From Campylobacter concisus (lineage in GTDB: Bacteria; Campylobacterota; Campylobacteria; Campylobacterales; Campylobacteraceae), in assembly GCF_001891085.1 (NCBI RefSeq), contig NZ_JXUP01000006.1:124001-188000 (forward strand): a DNA stretch of 64,000 bases, read 5' to 3'. Positions within the stretch are counted from its first letter, which is position 1. Every line of letters begins with the position of its first letter. This document shows, piece by piece, positions 17,735 through 27,540 of the stretch. Below the pieces are notes generated by a model that did no database searches, had not been told where the DNA came from, and was given only the letters and a program-made list of their open reading frames with translations. The position numbers and the translations under genes are program-made.

Positions 17735-18340
17735 ATGCGGTCTGTTTTTTTGTTTTTGCTTTTTTGTGTGGCGATTTTTGGTGCTGATTTTATCACAAAG
17801 ACCGAATACGCCAAGATGCTCTACCTAAATCCACGCGGCATAGGATGCGATAAATGTCACGGTACAAAGGGCGAGGGCAGTCTAATCTCTAAATACAAGC
17901 ACTTTGACAAAAAAGCAAACAAAACGGTTGACGATGAGCTTAGAGCACCAAAGATAAATGATATAGAATTTGAAAGCTTTAAAGCCGCTCTAACTAAGCC
18001 AAAAGGCGTCATGCCAAGCTATTTTTTGACAGACGAGGAGACTACGATTCTTTATGAATATATTACGAATAAGATAAATACTCCTTCAAAAGCAGCAAAA
18101 GCGCAAAATTTAAGCAAGCCAGTTGCTGCTGATACGACGCAAAAACAGCCAGAGCAATCTGCCAAAGCCGCCCCTGCTACAAAACCAGCAGAACCAGCTA
18201 AAACTACCACAGCTAAGCCAGCTGAGTCAGCAAAAACCGCTACTACGCAAGCACCAAAGTCGCCAGTAAAACCAGTAACAAATCAAAAAGATAATCAAAA
18301 GACAAATTTAAAAACACAAAATCAAAAGGATAAAAAATGA
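17735..18340 (+). CDS. Periplasmic monoheme cytochrome c with a low-complexity tail
   Basis: Signal peptide (about 1-17), then a small class I cytochrome c domain with the heme site CDKCH (38-42) and a possible axial methionine in [13 protein letters not shown]. After about residue 108 the protein becomes a Lys/Pro/Ala/Thr-rich tail of about 90 residues that looks disordered. Electron partners are unknown; a periplasmic electron-carrier role is inferred. It heads a plus-strand run, and its stop overlaps the hemL start by 4 bases. The C. jejuni hemL neighbour (Cj0854c) is also a small cytochrome, as I recall. Confidence 0.88.
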   Translation: MRSVFLFLLFCVAIFGADFITKTEYAKMLYLNPRGIGCDKCHGTKGEGSLISKYKHFDKKANKTVDDELRAPKINDIEFESFKAALTKPKGVMPSYFLTDEETTILYEYITNKINTPSKAAKAQNLSKPVAADTTQKQPEQSAKAAPATKPAEPAKTTTAKPAESAKTATTQAPKSPVKPVTNQKDNQKTNLKTQNQKDKK

Positions 18341-19620
18341 CAAATAAAGAGGCATTTAGCGAAGCCAAAAAATATATCCCAGGCGGCGTAAATTCGCCAG
18401 TACGTGCATTTGGAAGTGTTGGTGGTGAGCCTGTGATGATGGATCACGCAAAGGGAGCTTATCTATACGACGTCGAGGGTAAAAAATATCTTGACTTTAT
18501 CCAAAGCTGGGGACCGCTCATATTTGGCCACTGCGACAAAGATATAGAAGAGGCGATCATCTCTGCTGTAAAACAAGGCGTATCTTACGGCGCGCCATCT
18601 CCAAAAGAGACAGCTCTTGCAAAGCTAATATGCGATGAGTTTAAACAAATAGATAAAATTCGCTTCGTTAGCTCTGGCACAGAGGCCACTATGAGCGCGA
18701 TAAGAGTGGCTAGAGGATATGCTAAAAAAGATGGTCTAATAAAATTTGAAGGCTGCTACCACGGACACAGCGACGCACTTCTTATCAAAGCAGGAAGCGG
18801 TGCAACGACATACGGCAACGCTTCAAGCAGCGGCGTACCACAAGATGTTGTGAAAAACACCTATTTGGCAGTTTATAACGATATAGAAAGCGTAAAAGCC
18901 ATTTTTGAAAATAATAAAGACAAAATTGGCGTCGTCATAATCGAGCCAATCGCAGGAAATATGGGGCTTGTGCCAGCTGATAAGAAATTTTTAGAGGAGC
19001 TTAGAACACTTTGCGATAAATTTGGCGCTGTGCTTATCCTTGATGAGGTTATGAGCGGTTTTAGAGCGTCACGCCTTGGCTCATATTCATTTCATGAGGT
19101 GGACGCTGATCTCATCACATTTGGCAAGGTTATAGGCGGAGGCATGAACGTCGCTGCATTTGGTGGCAAGGCCGAGATAATGGACTGCTTAAGTCCTGAT
19201 GGCGCTGTCTATCAAGCAGGCACGCTAAGTGGCAACCCAGTAGCGATGAGTGCTGGTATAGCGGCGATTTCAAAGATAAATAGTGATCCAAATTTATACG
19301 CTAGACTCGAAAAGCTTGCCCTAAAACTAATGGCTGGCTTTAAAGAGGCTGCAAAGAGTGCTGGCATCACTATCCAAACTGATGTTCGTGGCTCTATGTT
19401 TGGCTACTTTTTTACAGACCATGCCGTGAAAAACTATGACGATGCACTAAAGAGCGATACAAAACTCTTTGCTAAATTCCACCAAGCTATGCTTAAGCGT
19501 GGAATTTATCTAGCGCCAAGTCAGTTTGAGACTGGATTTGTCTGCGATGCGATGAGTGAAGCGGATATCGATCTAGCGGTAAGCGCAGCTAAAGAGGCGT
19601 TTTTGGAGATAAAAGCCTAA
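18337..19620 (+). CDS. hemL: Glutamate-1-semialdehyde 2,1-aminomutase
   Basis: PLP enzyme that makes 5-aminolevulinate in the C5 tetrapyrrole route, cytoplasmic. The 427-residue protein starts near [11 protein letters not shown], has [34 protein letters not shown], and the PLP lysine in [11 protein letters not shown]. All are diagnostic for HemL rather than other class III aminotransferases. ATGA overlap with the cytochrome gene and TAATG overlap with the next gene show tight coupling. Heme supply suits a window rich in c-type cytochromes, though that link is only contextual. Confidence 0.97.
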   Translation: MTNKEAFSEAKKYIPGGVNSPVRAFGSVGGEPVMMDHAKGAYLYDVEGKKYLDFIQSWGPLIFGHCDKDIEEAIISAVKQGVSYGAPSPKETALAKLICDEFKQIDKIRFVSSGTEATMSAIRVARGYAKKDGLIKFEGCYHGHSDALLIKAGSGATTYGNASSSGVPQDVVKNTYLAVYNDIESVKAIFENNKDKIGVVIIEPIAGNMGLVPADKKFLEELRTLCDKFGAVLILDEVMSGFRASRLGSYSFHEVDADLITFGKVIGGGMNVAAFGGKAEIMDCLSPDGAVYQAGTLSGNPVAMSAGIAAISKINSDPNLYARLEKLALKLMAGFKEAAKSAGITIQTDVRGSMFGYFFTDHAVKNYDDALKSDTKLFAKFHQAMLKRGIYLAPSQFETGFVCDAMSEADIDLAVSAAKEAFLEIKA

Positions 19621-19898
19621 TGGCAAAATTTAAGATAAAAGATATCGTAGCAGGTGCTGAGCAGCTAAGCCTTGGCGTTTCAATCGTAGTCGCGATTTTG
19701 CTTGGTACCGGACTTGGGTATTTTGTAAAAAAGGCTACAAATTTCACGCCAGCTCTTTGGATAGGCTTTGCTATTGGCATCGCAGCTGCTATTTTAAATG
19801 TCTATAAAGCTTACAAAGCACAGATAAAAAGCCTAGATGAGCTAAAGGATGAAAGCAGATACAGAGGCTACATAAAAGACGATGATGAGGACGATTAG
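19620..19898 (+). CDS. AtpZ/AtpI-type small membrane protein
   Basis: A 92-residue protein with two membrane segments (about 18-38 and 45-62), containing LGTGLGYFVKKATNFTPALW. This resembles the AtpZ/AtpI family that accompanies F1Fo ATP synthase genes (the LGxxLGxxLDxxxxxxP pattern). It ends with an acidic DDDEDD tail. There are no ATP synthase genes nearby, so a role in ATP synthase assembly or ion supply is inference from the family. It starts at the hemL stop and overlaps the next gene by 17 bases. Confidence 0.7.
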   Translation: MAKFKIKDIVAGAEQLSLGVSIVVAILLGTGLGYFVKKATNFTPALWIGFAIGIAAAILNVYKAYKAQIKSLDELKDESRYRGYIKDDDEDD

Positions 19899-20403
19899 TA
19901 GGCTTTTGATTTGCTATTTTGTGCTTTGGCTGGCTCTTAGCGCGGTTGGCAAATTTATATCAAATCAATTTTTTATAAGCTCACAAATTTCATTTTTTGC
20001 CTCGCTTGTCATCCTAACGGCTAGTTTTTTTGCATATAAAAACCGCATAAATTCAAGGCTAGAGAGTGCTAGAGATGAAATTTTAGCCAAGATAGAAGAA
20101 GATGATGAAGATGACGAAAATTTGGCACAAAATGAGGCAAAAGAATTTAGCCTAAAGGATGAGAAAGCAAGGCTAAAAAAGCAGAAATTTTCGTTTAAAG
20201 ATAAGAGTTTTGTAGCAGCCTTTATGCCTTACCGCTTGGTGGCTTATGCGATACTTTTTTTTGGATTTATTTTTTTAAAAAATGAAAATTTACTAAATGT
20301 GTCTGCTTTTTTAGTTGGGCTTGCTCCGATGCCTATTGGTGCATTTGTTTTTGGGCTTATGGAGAATAAATTTAATACTGCAAAGGACACTGATGGCAAG
20401 TAG
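19882..20403 (+). CDS. Membrane protein of unknown function
   Basis: A 173-residue protein with an N-terminal pair of hydrophobic segments (about 4-27 and 32-52). A charged stretch with an EEDDEDDEN run follows at about 70-110, then two more hydrophobic segments near 113-155. I do not recognise a family. Its start lies inside the AtpZ-like gene and its end overlaps the MFS gene, so it belongs to the hemL operon. A homologue seems to hold the same place in C. jejuni (Cj0851c, from memory). Function unknown. Confidence 0.75.
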   Translation: MMRTISRLLICYFVLWLALSAVGKFISNQFFISSQISFFASLVILTASFFAYKNRINSRLESARDEILAKIEEDDEDDENLAQNEAKEFSLKDEKARLKKQKFSFKDKSFVAAFMPYRLVAYAILFFGFIFLKNENLLNVSAFLVGLAPMPIGAFVFGLMENKFNTAKDTDGK

Positions 20404-21637
20404 CTTTAGGATCATCCGCTCGATGGGACCGCTATTTTTGGGCATGAGTTTACTTTTTATCGGAAATGGCCTAGTCATCGCATCTTGCAGCGCACTTCTT
20501 AAGCAAAATGGAGTGGGCGAGCTAGAGATCGGATTAATCAATACAGGCTTTTTTGTGGGTGCGTTAATTAGCACCATTACAGCTCACAGAGTCATCTCAA
20601 TTACTGGCCACATAAGAGCCTTTGCCATCTTTTCAGCCATTTTTGCAGTCTCAGCTATGCTTCATGCGGTAAATCAAAATTTAGCATTCTGGGCGATATT
20701 GCGTGCATTTTTGGGATATTGCTACTACGCGCTTTTGATGGTTATAGAAAGCTGGCTAAATGCAAAAATTCCAAACAAAATAAGATCTCGCGTGATAGCC
20801 TTTTATGAAGGCGTTTTTTACACGAGTTTTGGACTTGGCATTTTGATCTTAGCGCTTAACCTTAATACCTTTGAAATTTTCATCATCAGTGCAGCTTTTA
20901 TCATGCTCTCAAGCATTCCATTAAATTTGATCCGTATAAATCAGCCTCAAATCCCAGAGCGTCAGCCCATAAATATCCCAAAAATTTTTGGTATCGTTCC
21001 GCTCGCTCTTGTTGGCGCGCTCATTGCAGGCTTAGCAATAAACGGCTTTTTTTCGATGGCAAGCCTTTTTGTTTTGCTTCAAGGATACGGCACAAAAGAG
21101 GCGTCATTTTTTATGACTGTTGCGATGATCGGAGGCTTTTTAGCTCAAGTTTTTATCGGTAGTTTCTCTGATAGATATGGCAGAAGGCCAGCTATTTTGC
21201 TTTGTAGCAGTGTGGCTTTAATAAGTGCGGTTTTGTTTTTACTAAATGGCAAAAATTTAACGATTGAATATCTGCTTTCATTCTTTTTTGGGGCTGGAAT
21301 TTTTTGCACCTATGGACTTTCTCTGGCTAGGGCAAATGATGAGATCACAGATAAAACTAAAAGTGTGCAAGTCGCACGTGCTTTGTTATTTAGCTACTCT
21401 TTGGCTTCGCTTTTTTCGCCGCTTCTTATGAGCTATGCGATGAAAATTTTTGGAGCATTTGGCTTTATCTATGTTTATTTGGTGCTTTTTGCTGGGCTTA
21501 TTTTATTTGCACTAACGCAAAAGACAATACCACAGCACATGAGAAAAGAGTATAACGACAGGCTCGTTGCAAGGACGGCTGGTATCGCTACTATTGAGCA
21601 AAATGGAAATTTTGTCGATAGAAAAAATAAAAAGTAA
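20393..21637 (+). CDS. MFS transporter
   Basis: I placed the start at the ATG at 20393 (414 residues, MASSFRII...), with AAGGA six bases upstream, instead of the in-frame ATG at 20315 that lies deep inside the preceding gene. Twelve hydrophobic segments are visible. The loop 8-9 signature FSDRYGRRPAILL is the MFS G-x-x-x-D-R-x-G-R-R motif. Overall it looks like the YcaD type. The substrate cannot be read from sequence. It overlaps the previous gene by 11 bases and is followed 4 bases later by the FliK-like gene. Confidence 0.88.
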   Translation: MASSFRIIRSMGPLFLGMSLLFIGNGLVIASCSALLKQNGVGELEIGLINTGFFVGALISTITAHRVISITGHIRAFAIFSAIFAVSAMLHAVNQNLAFWAILRAFLGYCYYALLMVIESWLNAKIPNKIRSRVIAFYEGVFYTSFGLGILILALNLNTFEIFIISAAFIMLSSIPLNLIRINQPQIPERQPINIPKIFGIVPLALVGALIAGLAINGFFSMASLFVLLQGYGTKEASFFMTVAMIGGFLAQVFIGSFSDRYGRRPAILLCSSVALISAVLFLLNGKNLTIEYLLSFFFGAGIFCTYGLSLARANDEITDKTKSVQVARALLFSYSLASLFSPLLMSYAMKIFGAFGFIYVYLVLFAGLILFALTQKTIPQHMRKEYNDRLVARTAGIATIEQNGNFVDRKNKK

Positions 21638-21640
21638 AAA

Positions 21641-23290
21641 ATGAACGTAGGAAATTCTTTGAATATATCAAATACTTCGGTTCAAACTGGACAAAATACT
21701 GCTCAAAATGTGCCAGTTCGTAAAAATGAAGGCTCGCTTTTTAAAAATCAGCCAAGCGTACAAACGCCTAGTGAGCAAAGCATTTCAGAGACACTTGATA
21801 ATGTTGGGAAACTCGTTGCAAGAGTGCTTGATGATCTAAAAAGCGCTTCAAGTCTTAGCAAGGCTGAACAAATTTTATCTCAGGCAAAAGACACGAAAAT
21901 CTCTCCAAATTTAGCCAGCGAGCTATCAGACCTTGCAAAAAGTTTAGAAGCAGAAGCAGCGCAAAATGAAAATAGTGAGATAAAGAGCCTTGCACTAAAG
22001 CTAAAAGAATTTCTAAAACCAATAGCCGATCTAAAAGCCGGCTCACTAAATGATCAGATCAAAAACTCAGGCGTAATGCTTGAAGCAAATTTAAAACACG
22101 CACTTAGCCCAGAGAAGCTTCCAAGCTCGGTTCAGAAGCTACTAAGCGATATAAAAAATCTCTCAAGCGGGAATTTACTAAATCAAATTTTAACCCTAAG
22201 TGATGAAAAATTAGACAATCAAAATTCTTTTTCAAAACTTGCTTCTATACTTGAAAAAGCGAGCAATGACGCAAAAAACATCCTTGATAACTCAAGCATA
22301 AAAACCCTTTTAAAAGATGTTGATAAGCTTGATAGTGTGGTTAAATTTTTAGATAAAAATTTTTCAAAAGATCAAAATGGCGAGCTAGTAAAAAATCAAA
22401 TAGGCAAAATGCAAAATTTCATCTCAAATTTAAGCGAGAAAGTCGCAAGCCTAGCAAATGAAAAGCTAAATCAAAATTTTGGTTTTAGCCAAAATCACAA
22501 AGAGCTAAAAACTATCCTTGATAGCATAAAAAACGATCTAAAAACGCTAAATAATATAGGCGATGAAGCAGGGCTTGTAAAGGCATTTAATGAGATGAGC
22601 GATGTTTCAAAGGATGGTAGCTTGCAAGATAAGCTCCAAAGCGCGGCGAGGCGTCTTGCTCATAGCCTAAGTCTTGCTGATGCTAAGGCAAGTTTGGCTA
22701 AAAATGAACTAAGTGAGAGCAAGGCGCTTTTAAAACAACTAAATCTCGCTACAAACGATATAAATAATATTACGACTAAAAATAGCAACGAAATTTCAAA
22801 GGTGCTAAGCCAAGATATAAAAAGTACACTTTTAAATATCAGTGAAAAGAGTCAAAATCCGCAAAGCGTAAATGCTGCAAATAAGATGATTTCGCAGATC
22901 GAGATGCATCAAATGATATCAAGCCTTCAAGGCGGGATCCAAACTTATATGCCTTATATTTGGGACGGCGTTGAGGGTGGAAATATCGCATTTAAGCAAG
23001 GCAAAAAGGATAAATTTTACGCTCAGATCGATCTAAATTTTAAGAAATTTGGACAGATAAATGTGATGGTTGGACTTATTGATAAAAGGTACATTGATCT
23101 CTCGGTAGCTACGCAAACAAATGAGTTTAAGGAGCTAATCCTCTCAAACTCTAGCGAATTAAAACAAGCAATATCAAAGCTTGGACTTATAGTTTCAAAC
23201 TTTAATATAAAAACTTTGTCAAAAGTGAAGCTAAATGATAGATTTAAAAAATTTGGTGGCCTTGATGTGGGCTTTGATAAGAAAATTTAA
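21641..23290 (+). CDS. FliK-like C-terminal domain protein next to flhX
   Basis: A 549-residue, Ser/Lys/Asn/Leu-rich protein without signal peptide. The first 430 residues are low-complexity helical repeats. The last 110 residues are compact, beginning near GNIAFKQGKKDKFYAQIDLN and including FGQINVMVGLIDKRYIDLSV. This resembles the hook-length-control C-terminal domain (a beta-rich LP..LG.v.v pattern) that talks to the FlhB C-terminal domain. The next gene, coupled stop-to-start, is an FlhB C-terminal homologue, which supports a flagellar secretion-switch role. C. jejuni has the same pair, as I recall. The domain call rests on pattern and context, not a search. Confidence 0.6.
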   Translation: MNVGNSLNISNTSVQTGQNTAQNVPVRKNEGSLFKNQPSVQTPSEQSISETLDNVGKLVARVLDDLKSASSLSKAEQILSQAKDTKISPNLASELSDLAKSLEAEAAQNENSEIKSLALKLKEFLKPIADLKAGSLNDQIKNSGVMLEANLKHALSPEKLPSSVQKLLSDIKNLSSGNLLNQILTLSDEKLDNQNSFSKLASILEKASNDAKNILDNSSIKTLLKDVDKLDSVVKFLDKNFSKDQNGELVKNQIGKMQNFISNLSEKVASLANEKLNQNFGFSQNHKELKTILDSIKNDLKTLNNIGDEAGLVKAFNEMSDVSKDGSLQDKLQSAARRLAHSLSLADAKASLAKNELSESKALLKQLNLATNDINNITTKNSNEISKVLSQDIKSTLLNISEKSQNPQSVNAANKMISQIEMHQMISSLQGGIQTYMPYIWDGVEGGNIAFKQGKKDKFYAQIDLNFKKFGQINVMVGLIDKRYIDLSVATQTNEFKELILSNSSELKQAISKLGLIVSNFNIKTLSKVKLNDRFKKFGGLDVGFDKKI

Positions 23291-23550
23291 TGCAAGTAAA
23301 TAAGAAAAAAGCAGTAGCTCTTGGCTACAACAGATCTAAAGATAATGCTCCAAGAGTGCTGGCTAGTGGCGCTGGTGAGATAGCAAATAGAATAATTGAT
23401 CTTGCAAAAGAACATGATATACCGATCAAAGAGGATCCTGATCTTATTGAAATTTTAAGCAAGGTTGAAGTTGATCAAGAAATTCCACCAAATTTATATA
23501 AAGCTGTTGCTGAAATTTTTAGCTTTTTATATAAGATCACAAAGAAATGA
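23290..23550 (+). CDS. flhX: FlhX: FlhB C-terminal-domain homologue
   Basis: An 86-residue protein matching only the cytoplasmic C-terminal half of FlhB/YscU export-switch proteins: KKAVALGYNRSKDNAPRVLA, then LAKEHDIPIKEDPDL and IPPNLYKAVAEIFSFLY. It begins where the processed FlhB fragment would begin, lacking the Asn-Pro of the NPTH autocleavage loop and all membrane helices. Helicobacter FlhX can stand in for the cleaved FlhB fragment, which suggests the same here. Its ATG overlaps the stop of the FliK-like gene by one base (TAATG). Confidence 0.88.
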   Translation: MQVNKKKAVALGYNRSKDNAPRVLASGAGEIANRIIDLAKEHDIPIKEDPDLIEILSKVEVDQEIPPNLYKAVAEIFSFLYKITKK

Positions 23551-23663
23551 TCTATAAATTTGCTTAAAAATTAGCAAGGCATATAAAGAGTGGCAGGGAT
23601 ATTGACGATATACAAAAAAAGTGGCGTAAGCTAAATATTAAATTAAAATTTTAAAGGCTATTT

Positions 23664-24233
23664 GTGGCACAAAAATTAATATTAATAGGGGCATCTACTG
23701 GCGGGCCTGGACATTTAAAAAAGTTATTAAAAAACGTAAAACTAAATGGAGCTATCATCGTGATAGCCCAGCACATGAATAAAATGTTTATAAATTCTTT
23801 TGCTATGCAAATAGGAAAAGAGTGTGGCTTGGATGTTGAAATTTTAAATGAGAGGAAAATTTTAAAAGAAAATACCGTATATGTCTGCGAGCAAAATGTA
23901 GTGGTGTCGCCAAATTTACCAATCAGTGCAAAGCCAAATACGGAAGAAAAGACTATATATACGCCAAATGTTGATGTGTTGTTTAAATCTGGAGTTGGAA
24001 TTTGCAAAAGCGCAAATGTCTTAGCTATCTTGCTAACTGGCATCGGAGATGATGGTGCATCTGGGCTTGATAAGCTTTATAAGGCTGGAGCAAAATGTAT
24101 AGCTGAAAATGAAGAGAGCGCGATAGTTTATGGTATGCCAAAACGTGCAAAAGAGCTAAATCAAAGCTTAAAATCATTAAATCTAACTATGATAAAAAAA
24201 GAGCTGGAGGATTTTTTAAATGCTATTAACTAA
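23664..24233 (+). CDS. cheB: CheB methylesterase without receiver domain
   Basis: Removes methyl groups from chemoreceptor glutamates. The 189-residue protein is only the catalytic domain: GASTGGP (Ser11), IAQHMNK (His37) and TGIGDDGASG (Asp130) form the triad. The N-terminal receiver domain of enteric CheB is absent, which is normal for Campylobacter, so activity is not controlled by CheA phosphorylation in the usual way. The start is GTG at 23664. It overlaps cheR by 14 bases. Confidence 0.94.
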   Translation: MAQKLILIGASTGGPGHLKKLLKNVKLNGAIIVIAQHMNKMFINSFAMQIGKECGLDVEILNERKILKENTVYVCEQNVVVSPNLPISAKPNTEEKTIYTPNVDVLFKSGVGICKSANVLAILLTGIGDDGASGLDKLYKAGAKCIAENEESAIVYGMPKRAKELNQSLKSLNLTMIKKELEDFLNAIN

Positions 24234-25044
24234 TGACGCAAAAGATACAAAAACAATGCAAACAAATACTCCACAAGATATGGATAGTTTTAATGAATTT
24301 ATGAACGTTATCAAAACCCTTTGCGGAGTTGATCTAGAGCCAAAAAGAGATATTACGTTGCAGCGAATTACCATTTTTATTAGAGATCGTCAAATAAAAA
24401 GCTTTAAAGATCTTGTTTCGATGATAAGATATAACTCAAGCTTGCGACAAGACATTTTAAATCTAGTAACTGTAAATGAGACCTATTTTTATAGAGAGTT
24501 GCCTCAACTTAAAGATGTGATCTATTACGCAAAGGAGCTTGGAGGAGCTAGAATTTTGTGTGCTCCTTGCTCTACTGGAGATGAGTCGTATTCGCTTGCG
24601 ATGCTTGCTTATGAGATGGGATTTAAACAGCATGAAATTTCAATCGTAGGTATAGACATAAACTCAGAAGCCATAGCAAGCTGTCAAAATGGTATTTTTA
24701 GTGAGAGGAGCTTGCACAGATTAAGTGATTTTCAAAAAGAGAGATTTTTTACAAAAGTCGATGATAAATTTAAGATAAAAAAAGAAATTTTACCAAGGTG
24801 TGAGTTTAAAATTTTAAATGTTTTTGATGATGCTATTTTTAATCTAGGGAAATTTGATATCGTACTTTCAAGAAATATGATGATCTATTTTGATGATGAT
24901 TTTAGATTAAAATGTGTTGAGAGGCTTCATAAATTGCTTAAGCCAGATGGTAGGCTTTACGCTGGACACGCTGATCTTGTGCCTTACACTCCAGCTTATG
25001 AAAAACGCTTTTCAAATGGAACTACCTACTATCTAAAAAAATAA
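24220..25044 (+). CDS. cheR: Chemotaxis protein methyltransferase CheR
   Basis: Uses S-adenosylmethionine to methylate chemoreceptor glutamates, the reverse of CheB. The 274-residue protein has the helical N-terminal domain with LVTVNETYFYREL (about 85-97), the SAM motif LCAPCSTGDESYSLAM (about 111-126), and SRNMMIYFDDD near 220. GGAGG stands nine bases before the ATG. The cheB-cheR pair is the standard Campylobacter adaptation unit, and a two-way terminator follows. Confidence 0.95.
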   Translation: MLLTNDAKDTKTMQTNTPQDMDSFNEFMNVIKTLCGVDLEPKRDITLQRITIFIRDRQIKSFKDLVSMIRYNSSLRQDILNLVTVNETYFYRELPQLKDVIYYAKELGGARILCAPCSTGDESYSLAMLAYEMGFKQHEISIVGIDINSEAIASCQNGIFSERSLHRLSDFQKERFFTKVDDKFKIKKEILPRCEFKILNVFDDAIFNLGKFDIVLSRNMMIYFDDDFRLKCVERLHKLLKPDGRLYAGHADLVPYTPAYEKRFSNGTTYYLKK

Positions 25045-25053
25045 AAATTTGCC

Positions 25054-25079
25054 AAGTCGCCTTTTAATTTGGGCGACTT
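25054..25079. terminator. Bidirectional terminator between cheR and the MFS gene
   Basis: AAGTCGCC and GGCGACTT pair over a ten-base loop, between two convergent stops, with A/T runs on both sides. Confidence 0.65.
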
Positions 25080-25092
25080 AATTTAAAAACAA

Positions 25093-26289
25093 TCACCTTA
25101 TTTTGTAGCTTTTTAATACTATGTGATAGTAAAAAGCTCCTACAAAAAAGAGGCTTCCCATAAAACTTGCAATCATCTCAACGCTAAGTCCAATATCATA
25201 AAGTAGGCCAATGATAAATGAAATGAGAGCACTAAAGCCAAGAAAAATCATATCGTTATATGCAATCACTCGGCCATAAAATTCTTTTTTGCAGTTTTGC
25301 TGAAGCATTGTATAGGTGTAGCTCCAAAGACTTGATGTGCAAAATCCAGCAAAGATAATGCCAATAAGCGATAGATAAAAATTCCAAAGCGATAAAGCCC
25401 AAATAATGATACCAAGGCCTTGACCGATATATACGAAAATAAGCGTATTTTTATTTATAAATTTACTAAGTATGGCTGGAGCAAACATAAGTGAAATGGA
25501 TCTTGAAGTATTTAATAGTCCTATAATTAATGATGTCGAGAGTAAATTTGCATATTTGTAATCAGCCAAAAGTGCGATCAATGCGTCATAAGCGGTAATG
25601 CCAACAAAGGCGTGCAAAAATATAAGATGCACGATGAGTCTATTTTCTTTTAAATACACAAGGCCATTTTTTAGCATTTTTAGTGGTTTTTCTATAAATT
25701 CTGGCTTTAGACCTTGTAAATTTAAAAAATATAAAAATCCAAAGCTAAAAATATATAGTATGCCATCAAGCAAAAAGGCGCTTTTTATCCCAAAGAAGTG
25801 TATATAAACTCCCGCTAGCCCCATGCCAGCAGTGTATGAGACCGCCCAGATGATAGAGTGGATCTCGTTTGCGAGTTTGAGATTTTCTTTGCTTAAAATT
25901 TTTGGCAGTACGCTCATCTCTACTTGAAAATACATTCCGCCAGTGCCATTTCTAACAAAAATGATGAGTAAAAGTAGCCATAAAAAATCAAGCGAGTCTA
26001 TAAAAAGAAGCATAAAAACGCTTATCGTCTCAACTGCCATCATGATGACAAGCATCGGTTTTGGGCTAAATTTATCAACTAAAATTCCACTAAAAGGAGC
26101 TATGACAACACCTGGGATAAATGCCATCGCCGCACTTAGCGTGATCGCCCAAACAGGAGCGTCAAGCTTGATAAGAAGGGTAAAAATACCTGTGTGCGAA
26201 AACCATACGCCAAAATAGCATATAAGCTGAATGATGCTTAAGAGGCGAAAATTTTTCTCTTCTTTTAAAAGTTTAAGATATTCTTTCAA
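25093..26289 (-). CDS. MFS transporter, EntS-like exporter type
   Basis: A 398-residue protein with about twelve hydrophobic segments. The N-terminal half resembles the MFS_3/EntS group (MKEYLKLLKEEKNFRLLSII, then GILVDKFSPKPMLVIMM as motif A, and EMSVLPKIL). Such proteins usually export siderophores or drugs; no substrate can be assigned. It starts one base after the NlpE-like gene upstream, so it is co-transcribed with an envelope lipoprotein. Convergent with cheR. Confidence 0.85.
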   Translation of the reverse strand: MKEYLKLLKEEKNFRLLSIIQLICYFGVWFSHTGIFTLLIKLDAPVWAITLSAAMAFIPGVVIAPFSGILVDKFSPKPMLVIMMAVETISVFMLLFIDSLDFLWLLLLIIFVRNGTGGMYFQVEMSVLPKILSKENLKLANEIHSIIWAVSYTAGMGLAGVYIHFFGIKSAFLLDGILYIFSFGFLYFLNLQGLKPEFIEKPLKMLKNGLVYLKENRLIVHLIFLHAFVGITAYDALIALLADYKYANLLSTSLIIGLLNTSRSISLMFAPAILSKFINKNTLIFVYIGQGLGIIIWALSLWNFYLSLIGIIFAGFCTSSLWSYTYTMLQQNCKKEFYGRVIAYNDMIFLGFSALISFIIGLLYDIGLSVEMIASFMGSLFFVGAFYYHIVLKSYKIR

Positions 26290-26290
26290 C

Positions 26291-27498
26291 TTATTGATTC
26301 CACATTAGCGTTATTTGCTCTATCTTTGTTTCATCTGGTATATCGTTTAGGCTTGTTATCTCTTTGGCAAGTGGATTTTTTAGTGTGATTAACATATCGT
26401 GGCTATCTATTTTTAGATAGATATTGTTTTTGTCACTACTAAATTTAGAAATAACAAGAGAATTTTTTATATCTTTGAAATTTGATTTAAGGCTGATATT
26501 TTCTGGAGTTTTAAATTCGTTAGAGTAAATTTCAATACTTGTGATAATGCCATTTAGCAAGGTGTATTCAAAAATTCTTTCATTTTTGTTTGTTACGATA
26601 TAGTTGCTTTCTTTTTTTGTGTTATCTCGTTTTATGTTTTTTGAGCCATAAATTTTTATCACATCTCTATTTGCTGATTCGTTTGTCAGCTCTGCAAAAA
26701 AGCCTTTGCCAAAGAGGTTTTTTTGATCTTTATCTTTTTTATATCGTCCGCTTATGTGAGCATTTTTACAAATTTTGTCATTTGCTACTAGAAAAATTGC
26801 ATTATTTATCCTGTGTATGCTTAAAGCAATTCCTTTTTCATCTAAAAGGTAAAAAATTCCCTTGTCGTAAAGTAGTTCAGAGCTAAACTCGCAAAGTGGC
26901 GAGCCATTTTTTAATGATGAATAAAAACTTATTTTCGCGCCATTTTTACTTGGTACGATTACAATGTCTAAAAAGTTATCTTTGTTTTTAAATTTATAAA
27001 ATTTAGCGAAAAAACTATCTTTGTAAGCTTTATTTACCGGTTCAAAATTATAAATTTGAGCTAGCACGCCAACTCGCTTATTTTTCTTGTCATCAAGTTG
27101 AAGAAGTGAGTTTTTATTTGGTGTAAAGTAGTTAAGATTGCCATTTTCATCTTTTAAAATGATAGCACTATCATCAACATCAAATGTGCCATTTTTTTCA
27201 ATCAAGCTTACTTTTTTATCCATAGTAAGCATTGTTTTTGTGTAGGTTTTGTCTTTATTTAACGTAATGATAGTTTTATGCCTTCGCAATTTGGGCAAGG
27301 CAAAATAGTGTGAAAACTACTATAAATTGAGTTTGGAAGTATTAGCTTTTCTGGCTTTTTGGGTGTATTTACCTGAACTAACGGCTTGTCTTCTTTTACT
27401 GTATTTTGTGTGTTTTGATTTGGCTCTAAATTTTCATTTTTTGCGCAGCCAAGGATGAAAAATGAGATAATTATGGCAAAAAGATATTTCATTTGCAA
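26291..27498 (-). CDS. NlpE-type lipoprotein, split by an apparent single-base loss
   Basis: The first 79 codons from the ATG at 27498 encode a lipoprotein signal with lipobox FILGC, a linker, and SSFHTILPCPNCEGIK, then stop early. A second frame resumes exactly with TIITLNKDKTYTK and runs 320 more residues. The NlpE signature is LPCxxCxGI followed by a TxLTLxxDxTY strand, so the two halves are one gene broken at the T4 run at 27274-27277 (A4 on the coding strand); one more A restores it. NlpE is an outer-membrane lipoprotein linked to copper tolerance and envelope stress sensing. The long C-terminal part is unassigned. It lies one base upstream of the MFS gene. Confidence 0.8.
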
Positions 27499-27540
27499 CT
27501 CCTTAAAAATTGCAAAATTATATCATTTTGCCTTTAAAAT

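Noticed and set aside
20315-20392. N-terminal extension of the MFS transporter
   Set aside because: It lies fully inside the preceding gene in another frame; the ATG at 20393 has a ribosome site and a normal N-terminus.
23600-23620. Sigma-54 promoter before cheB (TGGCAG-N5-TTGAC)
   Set aside because: The invariant GC at -13/-12 is missing and cheB is not a known sigma-54 gene.
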